Part shown: positions 16,698 to 22,326 of the stretch, piece after piece
How the letters are laid out: each line of letters opens with the position of its first letter
How positions within the stretch are numbered: position 1 is the first letter of the stretch
Source of the DNA: JAUVZL01 sp965603515
GTDB taxonomy: Bacteria > Hydrothermota > Tepidihabitantia > SM23-42
Assembly (NCBI GenBank): GCA_965603515.1
Contig: CBFDDH010000038.1
Coordinates: forward strand, 1-22,326
DNA: 22,326 nucleotides
Reading direction: 5' to 3'
The notes under the pieces: generated by a model
What the model was told of the DNA's origin: nothing
Databases searched by the model: none
The model's input: only the letters and a program-made list of their open reading frames with translations
Program-made: the position numbers and the translations under genes

Positions 16698-18617
16698 TCA
16701 ACCTTTCTCTCGATTAATATGTATATCAAATTCTGTACCTCTGTCTGGTTCACTCGTTATGTTAATTTCTCCATTGTGGTCCTTAATTATCTTCTGAGCA
16801 ATAAAAAGCCCTAATCCAGTCCCTTTCTTTTTGGTGGTAAAATACGGTGTGAAGATCCTTTCTTGCTCCTCTGAATCCATACCCTTGCCGTTATCTGCGA
16901 TTTTCAATTGAATAAAACTATCGTGCTCAGTAAGGTCAATGGTAATTAGCTTTTTTCTGTCCTTAATATCAGAAAAAGCATCCACAGCATTGATCAGTAT
17001 ATTCAGCACTGATCTTTTTAAATCTCCCATATTTCCATGCAGTTTGATGTCTTTTTTGATGTAACACTTTAACTGTATCTTATCCCTATTTGCCTGTTCT
17101 CTTATAAGGTCTATTGTGTCTTTGACCACTAGAGTTAAGTTGAACTCCTTATGCTCCTTTATCTTCGGTCGAGCTAAACTCAGAAAATCATTCAGTATCT
17201 TATTCAGGGCTTCTATCTCCTTTTTTATCGTTGTTGTGAGGTGTATGTATTCTTTATCTTCCTGACTGAACTCCTTTACCAATCGCTGCGTGGCAATCGA
17301 CAAACCATTCAAAGGGTTCTTGATCTCATGGGCGAAATTCGCAACCAGGTTACCGAGAAACTTTAGGCGCTCACTCTCTTCCCTTTCTTTTTCAAAGGCC
17401 CTCAATTCTGTAACGTCACGCAGTACTGAAATGGCTCCGTTGATTTTCTTCCTCGCATCAAGCAGTGGATAGGTAGAATATTGGATATTGCGTTCAAACA
17501 AATTCTTCTCATTGATAACCTTTGTCCCTTTTTTCAATATCTGTTGTATGTCAAAAGGATCATTTTCAAATAACTGGAAATAATTGTGATTTAAAAGTAT
17601 CTTCTCTTCAAATGAGGACAGACGACTGAATGCTTCGTTTACACCAATAACAAGTCCTTTACTGTCTACTGTCAGAACACCATCCTCAACAGCACTGAGT
17701 GTTTTATCAAACAACCCCCTGAGGTCCATATAGGATTGATACTTAACAAAGAAGTAAAAAAGCACTAACCCGGCGCCAAAAAGGATAACAAAAAGAAGTA
17801 TTAACTGTCGTTCAGTCGCTTTCACATGACGGTGGTAGCTATCTAGACTAATGCCAATCCTAAATAGACCAAGTATCTGACCACTCACGATAAAAGGTCG
17901 GATCAATTCAAGAATACTCCTGTCTTCAAACTCAGCTATTCTGCTTGATTCAACATACCGCTCGTAGACATCTACCAATACTGAATCGTCTTCAATTCTT
18001 GTAATGGTTTGAATATTAGATGTGGCAAAAATAATCCCCTTCTTGTCCTGGAGAACGAGATATTCTATCGTTGGATTCATTGATAATTGGGTAATGATCT
18101 TGTTAATGCCAAATTCTTGTCTGAATCGTTGAATCTCCTCTGCAGAAATTTCGATTTGAAAAACATTTTGTTGCGTCTTATAAACAAAATGCATATGCTT
18201 CTTTTGACCAATATTGAAGTATTCGTAAGCGATCTTTTCCTTGGCTGTGAAAAGACCACTCGATATCTTTAAAGGATTACCAGAACTGAGTATCATCTTC
18301 TTAGAATGCACGTCGAAAACAGCGATAGAATTCAAGTGAAAACTATGTCTTATTTTACCAGTTGCTGTCTTGTTAATGCCAGTAGCTTCAAGGTAGTGAC
18401 AAACACTTATCAACTTATCGATAATTTCATCTTCGTACTTGCCTTCCGCAAAAATAGAATTTTCCTGGGTCGACGCCACGACCAAAAGGAATGAACGCCC
18501 CTCTTCTTTTATCAACGCTATCATCTCACGTCGACTGTTTACTATACCAAGGGTCATAAAAACACCAAGAATGACCAGCAAGATAACTGCAATCAAGATG
18601 TATCTTCTTGACTTCAC
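16698..18617 (-). CDS. PAS-domain sensor histidine kinase, membrane-bound, orphan
   Basis: 639 aa. One transmembrane helix at about 6-25, an extracytoplasmic sensor region (about 30-270) and a second helix (272-293) are followed by a PAS domain (about 301-405, GVLTVDSKGLVIGVNEAFSRL), HisKA and HATPase domains. Phospho-acceptor His430 sits in the H-box NFAHEIKNPLNG. The N-box has N543 (LNILINAVDAF), the G1 box is ADNGKGM (574-580) and G2 is GTGLGLFIAQK. The usual HK architecture is complete. No response regulator lies in the window, so its partner is encoded elsewhere. The start is GTG 18617 with GAGG seven bases upstream, and a good promoter lies 38 bases upstream. It is the first gene of the minus-strand series. 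The signal sensed is unknown. Confidence 0.9.
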   Translation of the reverse strand: MKSRRYILIAVILLVILGVFMTLGIVNSRREMIALIKEEGRSFLLVVASTQENSIFAEGKYEDEIIDKLISVCHYLEATGINKTATGKIRHSFHLNSIAVFDVHSKKMILSSGNPLKISSGLFTAKEKIAYEYFNIGQKKHMHFVYKTQQNVFQIEISAEEIQRFRQEFGINKIITQLSMNPTIEYLVLQDKKGIIFATSNIQTITRIEDDSVLVDVYERYVESSRIAEFEDRSILELIRPFIVSGQILGLFRIGISLDSYHRHVKATERQLILLFVILFGAGLVLFYFFVKYQSYMDLRGLFDKTLSAVEDGVLTVDSKGLVIGVNEAFSRLSSFEEKILLNHNYFQLFENDPFDIQQILKKGTKVINEKNLFERNIQYSTYPLLDARKKINGAISVLRDVTELRAFEKEREESERLKFLGNLVANFAHEIKNPLNGLSIATQRLVKEFSQEDKEYIHLTTTIKKEIEALNKILNDFLSLARPKIKEHKEFNLTLVVKDTIDLIREQANRDKIQLKCYIKKDIKLHGNMGDLKRSVLNILINAVDAFSDIKDRKKLITIDLTEHDSFIQLKIADNGKGMDSEEQERIFTPYFTTKKKGTGLGLFIAQKIIKDHNGEINITSEPDRGTEFDIHINREKG

Positions 18618-18654
18618 GATAATGCCTCAACTAGCATTGTATTAAACACGTACT

Positions 18655-18683
18655 ATGATAATCGGGAAACCGGTAAAAGTCAA
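18655..18683 (-). promoter_or_regulatory. Sigma70-type promoter of the histidine kinase gene
   Basis: On the minus strand: TTGACT (18683-18678), a 17-base spacer, TATCAT (18660-18655). One mismatch from consensus in each box. The expected start gives a leader of about 30 bases that includes the GAGG ribosome binding site before GTG 18617. Confidence 0.6.
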
Positions 18684-18715
18684 GCATTGTAGAAAAGATT
18701 GTCATTTTCTTTCTT

Positions 18716-18799
18716 GTCATTACTGGTTTCTTCGTTGTCATTACTGGTTTCTTCGTTGTCATTACTGGTTTCTTCGTTGTCATTCCTGCCTTCTTCTCT
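18716..18799. repeat. 21-bp tandem repeat, four units
   Basis: Units begin with GTCATT at 18716, 18737, 18758 and 18779. The first three are identical (GTCATTACTGGTTTCTTCGTT, here split as GTCATTACTGG + TTTCTTCGTT). The fourth is diverged (GTCATTCCTGC + CTTCTTCTCT). A fifth GTCATT at 18800 starts the palindrome that follows, and a shorter GTCATT also lies at 18701. The units have no unique spacers. Confidence 0.9.
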
Positions 18800-18831
18800 G
18801 TCATTCCCGCGCAGGCGGGAATCCAGAAAGT
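18800..18831. repeat. REP-like palindromic element
   Basis: ATTCCCGC (18803-18810) and GCGGGAAT (18815-18822) form perfect 8-bp arms around GCAG, preceded by GTC and followed by CCAGAAAG. Elements of this form (GTCATTCCCGC...GCGGGAATCCAG) are dispersed through many bacterial genomes, including Neisseria dRS3 and many uncultivated lineages. Here it caps the 21-bp tandem repeat and sits between two divergent promoters. Confidence 0.75.
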
Positions 18832-18864
18832 ATAGCAGAATGTTCGCACTTTCATAAATCTTCA

Positions 18865-18892
18865 TTGACATACTTACTAGATAGATTATAAT
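18865..18892 (+). promoter_or_regulatory. Consensus sigma70-type promoter of rtcB
   Basis: Perfect TTGACA (18865-18870), a 16-base spacer and perfect TATAAT (18887-18892). The expected start near 18899 leaves a leader of only about 14 bases, which begins with the ribosome binding site AAAGGAG and ends at ATG 18913. It should be a strong constitutive promoter. Confidence 0.75.
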
Positions 18893-18912
18893 TTCATAAA
18901 GGAGAATAAACG

Positions 18913-20367
18913 ATGGGTTGGCACGGCGAGTTAATAAAGATCGACGATAATCGGTACAAAATCCCAAAAAGCTATAAACCGGGGATGAGGACAGATGGAC
19001 TTATCTACGCATCAGAGAATATGATATCCAAGATCAACCAGGACCAGGCTCCTGAGCAGATCGCAAATGTCGCAACGTTGCCGGGCATTATTGGTTATGC
19101 AATGGCAATGCCTGATATCCACTGGGGATATGGCTTCCCTATCGGAGGTGTTGCTGCATTTGATATAGATGAGGGTATAATTTCACCAGGTGGTGTTGGT
19201 TATGATATCAACTGCGGGGTACGACTACTTCGCACTGATCTCGTTGAAAAGGACATAAAGAAAAACATAAAAGCACTGGTGAAAGCTCTCTTCAACAATG
19301 TTCCATCCGGAGTCGGCTCAAAGGGTAAGATTCGTATCGATGAAAGAGAAGTGAAAGAAGTTCTGCGTTACGGCGCGCAGTGGGCATTGAAAAAGGGTTA
19401 TGGTTGGCAAGAGGATATCGAGAAAATCGAAGAAAGAGGTGCGCTCCAAGGAGCTAACCCAGACAGGGTTTCAAAAAGGGCTCTTGAACGCGGTCAACCA
19501 CAACTGGGGACATTAGGGGCAGGGAATCACTTTATGGAGATTCAAGTGGTTGATGATATTTACGATCAAGAATCTGCAAAAACATTGGGTATCGAAGATA
19601 CTGGTCAGGTTACTATTATGATACATACTGGCTCCCGAGGACTCGGCTATCAAATATGCGACGACAATGTAAAAATCCTTGGTAAAGTAACGAGGAAATA
19701 TGGTATCAGTATCCCAGACCGACAATTAGCTTGCGCGCCGATTAAATCTCCCGAGGGAAAATCATATTTTGAGCAAATGGCGTGCGCAGCGAATTATGCC
19801 TGGGCAAATCGTCAATGTATTATGCACTGGGTGCGAGATGCATTTGAAAAGGTATTGGGTAAGAAAGCTGAAGATCTAGGCATGAATCTCATCTATGATG
19901 TTACCCACAATATTGCTAAATTCGAAGAACACCTAGTGTCCGGCGAAACAAAAAAAGTCTGCGTTCACCGCAAAGGAGCTACTCGGGCATTTGCACCAGG
20001 GCATAAAGAGTTACCTGATATCTATAGAAACCTCGGACAACCTGTTATAATCCCGGGTGACATGGGAACCCATTCATACCTTCTATTGGGTACACAAAAG
20101 GCAATGCAAGAGACATTCGGGTCAACGTGCCATGGTGCAGGCAGACTGCTTTCACGTTCTGCGGCAATGCGCCAGACAAAAGGACGTCGTATCGATCAAG
20201 AACTCGCAAAACTGGGCGTTTATGTTCTCTCTGCGAGTAATGAGGTCTTGAGACAAGAAATACCTGAGGCGTATAAAGACATTGACATGGTCGTCGATGC
20301 CGTCCATCAAGCTGGCATTTCACGAAAAATTGCCAGGATGAGACCGATCGGTGTAGTAAAAGGCTAA
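18913..20367 (+). CDS. rtcB: RNA-splicing ligase RtcB (GTP/Mn-dependent 3'-phosphate RNA ligase)
   Basis: 484 aa, normal for bacterial and archaeal RtcB, with no intein. The enzyme joins 2',3'-cyclic-phosphate or 3'-phosphate RNA ends to 5'-OH ends through a guanylylated histidine. Metal and catalytic residues are all visible: D98 and C101 (GVGYDINCGVRLL), H206 (GAGNHFMEIQ), H238 (MIHTGSRGLGYQ), H332 (DVTHNIAKFEEH) and the nucleotidyl-accepting H407 (CHGAGRLLSRSAA). The start ATG has GGAG eight bases upstream and a consensus promoter just before it. No archease or RtcA gene is adjacent. In bacteria RtcB is linked to RNA repair; in archaea and animals it joins tRNA exons. It probably shares a transcript with uvrC, 45 bp downstream. 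Confidence 0.96.
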   Translation: MGWHGELIKIDDNRYKIPKSYKPGMRTDGLIYASENMISKINQDQAPEQIANVATLPGIIGYAMAMPDIHWGYGFPIGGVAAFDIDEGIISPGGVGYDINCGVRLLRTDLVEKDIKKNIKALVKALFNNVPSGVGSKGKIRIDEREVKEVLRYGAQWALKKGYGWQEDIEKIEERGALQGANPDRVSKRALERGQPQLGTLGAGNHFMEIQVVDDIYDQESAKTLGIEDTGQVTIMIHTGSRGLGYQICDDNVKILGKVTRKYGISIPDRQLACAPIKSPEGKSYFEQMACAANYAWANRQCIMHWVRDAFEKVLGKKAEDLGMNLIYDVTHNIAKFEEHLVSGETKKVCVHRKGATRAFAPGHKELPDIYRNLGQPVIIPGDMGTHSYLLLGTQKAMQETFGSTCHGAGRLLSRSAAMRQTKGRRIDQELAKLGVYVLSASNEVLRQEIPEAYKDIDMVVDAVHQAGISRKIARMRPIGVVKG

Positions 20368-20412
20368 GTACCTAAAAACCCAAAATACCTGAAAAGGTAC
20401 AAAATTTTATTT
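20368..20412 (+). promoter_or_regulatory. rtcB-uvrC spacer with alternative small hairpins
   Basis: AGGTA(C) at 20395-20400 can pair either with TACCT at 20386-20390 (5-bp stem, GAAA loop) or with GTACCT at 20368-20373 (6-bp stem, 21-base loop). The only Shine-Dalgarno-like bases for uvrC (AAAAGGT) lie in this hairpin, some 14 bases from ATG 20413, which is further than usual. It may be a weak attenuator or translational control site, or chance. Confidence 0.3.
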
Positions 20413-22188
20413 ATGAACAAATCACTTAACGAGAAAATTAAAGAAGCTCCACGAACACCTGGTGTATACCTTTTCAAAGATAAAGAAAAGAGAATCATCT
20501 ATATAGGAAAAGCAGCCGATTTAAAAAAAAGACTCGTTTCTTACCTTAATAAAGAAGACAACCGTAGCAGAATAATAATACTGCATAGTACCGATATAGA
20601 CATTATCATCACTAACTCTGATACTGAAGCCCTTACACTTGAAGAATCATTGATAAAACTCAACAAACCCCGCTATAATGTTCGCTTAAGAGATGACAAG
20701 AGATTTCCCTATTTGAAAATCACTGTTGGAGAACCTTTCCCAAAGATACTATTCACCCGCGATACAAAACCCGACAGTTCATTGATCTTCGGACCATATA
20801 CCAATGCACGCGCACTCCGACAAACAAGAGATGCCCTGTGTCGCATTTTTAAACTAGTCTCCTGTACCAGGGACCTCAATAAAAAATACGACCGTCCTTG
20901 CCTTGAATTCAATCTCGGCAGATGTAGTGCACCTTGCGCCAGGGTGATAACCCAAAAAGAATATGCAAAGCTCGTGGATAAAGCAGTGAAATTTCTTAGA
21001 GGTAGCTCCAACGAACTGGAAAAGAAAATCGAAAAGGCAATGTGGTACTGCTCTAAAAAAGAGAATTTCGAAGGAGCAGCATTACTGCGCAACCAATTGC
21101 TTGCTATTAGACAGATGTCCCAGCGACAACACATTGTTACGAGCACAGATATCGCTCGAGATATCATCGGTATAAGCAAAAGCAAGTTTATTTGTATTGC
21201 TTGTTTATTCAGAATCAGGGAGAATCGTTTGATCGCAAAAGAGATCTTCCACCTGAAGATCAGTGCCCAAATTGATGATATGGAAATAGCCAGCTCGTTC
21301 ATTAGATTAATATATACACATGTCTCCTTTATCCCAGAGGAAATTGTCATATCAGTACGACCACTCGAATGGGACACGCAGCAAAGATGGTTCCTTGAAA
21401 GAGGGCTCAGGGTTAAGCTTTCATCCGGGGCAAAAGGTGAACCAAAGCGCCTTTTAGGCTGGGCACAGAAGAACGCAGCAAGCGAACTTGCAAAAATAAT
21501 ACTGAAGAGACGTGTACACCCTGCAACCCTCGAGCTTCAGAATACTCTCCATTTGGAAAAACGACCACGCTGGATTGAAGCATTTGATATCTCAAATTTG
21601 AAAGAAAAGCATGCTGTAGGCGCTTCGGTTGCATTCCACGATGGGAAACCACACAAACAATATTACCGCCATTATAAAATCAGAAGAAACCAGGGGCAAA
21701 ATGATTTCGCTATGATCCATGAGATCGTTGTACGGCGTATGCAGGATTTAAAAAAGCGCAAGGAATTGCCTGACCTTTTGATCATTGACGGAGGAAAGGG
21801 ACAATTGAATGCAGCACTTAAGGCAATCAAATTGATCAACCTTGATATACCTATTTTCGCCCTTGCTAAGAAGCAAGACGAGCTATTTGATAGAGAAGGC
21901 AATGTTGTCACAATACCGGGTGCATCAAAAGGATTCTTCTATATAAAAAGAATCAGGGATGAAGCCCATCGCTTTGCGATCATGTATCATCGAAAGGTAA
22001 GACGCAGGAACTTGATCACGTCGCAACTCGATAATATCAATGGCATTGGCCAAAAAAGGAAACTCGCCTTGTTAAAATACTTTGGCAGTATTGGTTTAAT
22101 CAAGAAAGCAAGTGAAGAGAATATCGCGAATGTTCGTGGTATCGGAAAAAAATACGCAAAAACAATCTACGAAGCACTACACTCCTGA
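20413..22188 (+). CDS. uvrC: Excinuclease ABC subunit C
   Basis: 591 aa, full length. UvrC makes both incisions in nucleotide excision repair with UvrA/UvrB. The N-terminal GIY-YIG nuclease for the 3' cut is residues 14-95 (GVYLFKD...IIYIGKA, with R40). Four cysteines C150, C163, C171 and C175 (SC...RPCLEFNLGRCSAPC) match the iron-sulfur cluster site of the family. A UVR/UvrB-binding motif lies near residues 200-235 (EFEGAALLRNQL-like). The C-terminal RNase H-like nuclease for the 5' cut has D392 (EAFDISN), D431 (NDFAMIHE), D459 (LLIIDGGKGQLN) and H519 (DEAHRFAIMYHR). Tandem helix-hairpin-helix motifs close the protein (NGIGQKRKLALLKYFGS, VRGIGKKYAKTIYE). uvrA and uvrB are not nearby. Confidence 0.96.
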   Translation: MNKSLNEKIKEAPRTPGVYLFKDKEKRIIYIGKAADLKKRLVSYLNKEDNRSRIIILHSTDIDIIITNSDTEALTLEESLIKLNKPRYNVRLRDDKRFPYLKITVGEPFPKILFTRDTKPDSSLIFGPYTNARALRQTRDALCRIFKLVSCTRDLNKKYDRPCLEFNLGRCSAPCARVITQKEYAKLVDKAVKFLRGSSNELEKKIEKAMWYCSKKENFEGAALLRNQLLAIRQMSQRQHIVTSTDIARDIIGISKSKFICIACLFRIRENRLIAKEIFHLKISAQIDDMEIASSFIRLIYTHVSFIPEEIVISVRPLEWDTQQRWFLERGLRVKLSSGAKGEPKRLLGWAQKNAASELAKIILKRRVHPATLELQNTLHLEKRPRWIEAFDISNLKEKHAVGASVAFHDGKPHKQYYRHYKIRRNQGQNDFAMIHEIVVRRMQDLKKRKELPDLLIIDGGKGQLNAALKAIKLINLDIPIFALAKKQDELFDREGNVVTIPGASKGFFYIKRIRDEAHRFAIMYHRKVRRRNLITSQLDNINGIGQKRKLALLKYFGSIGLIKKASEENIANVRGIGKKYAKTIYEALHS

Positions 22189-22205
22189 ACCTCACTCTGT
22201 TCGGT

Positions 22206-22233
22206 CAAATCCCAAATCCCAAGCACCAAATTC
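22206..22233 (+). repeat. CAAATTC-type heptamer array in non-coding DNA after uvrC
   Basis: Four units in exact phase: CAAATCC, CAAATCC, CAAGCAC, CAAATTC, with a degenerate fifth. This is the same family as the arrays inside the sorting-domain genes, but outside any gene. Confidence 0.85.
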
Positions 22234-22253
22234 TCAATTGTATCGTTGGACAA

Positions 22254-22302
22254 GTTTGTTTGGTTAATCTGGTCTGTTTGGTTTATCTAGTCTATTTAGT
22301 TG
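22254..22302 (+). repeat. Degenerate 18-bp (2 x 9) tandem repeat after uvrC
   Basis: Units start at 22254, 22272 and 22290: GTTTGTTTGGTTAATCTG, GTCTGTTTGGTTTATCTA, GTCTATTTAGTTG. Each half looks like a 9-base subrepeat. Confidence 0.75.
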
Positions 22303-22326
22303 CTCCCATACTCCGTTACACCGTTA
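22303..22326 (+). repeat. 8-bp tandem repeat at the right edge
   Basis: CTCCCATA, CTCCGTTA, CACCGTTA, three 8-base units running into the window edge, so the array may continue. It follows the 18-bp repeat without a gap. Confidence 0.6.

Larger units (their letters stand above)
18618..18912. other. Divergent intergenic region between histidine kinase and rtcB
   Basis: This 295-bp gap is the largest non-coding stretch in the window. It holds the kinase promoter on the left, a 21-bp tandem repeat with a REP-like palindrome in the middle (18701-18831), and the rtcB promoter on the right. Open frames across it only read through the repeat and give seven-residue periodic peptides, so no protein gene is called. 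Confidence 0.8.

Noticed and set aside
18716..18800. Possible CRISPR array (regular 21-bp spacing)
   Set aside because: The units are back to back with no unique spacers, and no cas genes are present; it is a plain tandem repeat.
18631..18967. Small open frames across the divergent region on both strands
   Set aside because: They only read through the 21-bp repeat and palindrome, giving seven-residue periodic peptides; no ribosome binding site and they overlap promoters.

Overview
This looks like a chromosomal segment from an uncultivated bacterium of the FCB/WOR-3 (Stahlbacteria)-like sphere. The main evidence is a run of secreted proteins that end in type IX secretion (T9SS) type A sorting domains: an I-[YF]-PNP entry motif, a YD-x-SGR turn, a W-DGTD-x-x-G-R turn, GIYF, and a terminal basic-hydrophobic strand. 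Two large gingipain-like (C25) proteins support the same reading. The DNA is AT-rich. No rRNA, tRNA, transposase, integrase or phage gene was seen. The phylum is an inference from these families and cannot be fixed without marker genes.

Layout. (1) 1-9228, plus strand: a secreted-protein island. It holds the 3' end of a truncated T9SS cargo gene, a YCF48/BNR-type beta-propeller protein, two paralogous C25-family proteins of about 1000 aa, and an M14 zinc carboxypeptidase whose start overlaps the second C25 gene by 4 bp. All five carry a C-terminal sorting domain. (2) 9236-18617, minus strand: six closely spaced genes. In transcription order they are a PAS sensor histidine kinase, a cysteine synthase, an MFS transporter, a class III cyclase/NB-ARC/TPR protein, a TldE/PmbA-like protein and a UbiA-family prenyltransferase. 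The cyclase gene has its own strong promoter and is probably leaderless. (3) 18618-18912: a 295-bp divergent regulatory region with two good sigma70-type promoters, separated by a 21-bp tandem repeat and a REP-like palindrome. (4) 18913-22188, plus strand: rtcB (RNA ligase) and uvrC (excision nuclease), both housekeeping RNA/DNA repair genes. (5) 22189-22326: an intergenic tail made of three successive kinds of short-period repeat.

The most unusual signal is that short heptanucleotide arrays lie inside the coding sequence of the T9SS sorting domains, in frame and at the same two loops in several paralogs. One array type has consensus CTCCCTA and the other CAAATTC. The CAAATTC type also lies in the non-coding tail after uvrC. 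Other genes in the window (the beta-propeller at one loop, the carboxypeptidase at both) show the same domain without the arrays, as empty sites. The sorting-domain loops therefore seem to tolerate colonisation by a dispersed heptamer repeat. The two C25 proteins keep the catalytic Cys but have Val or Gln where the catalytic His is expected.
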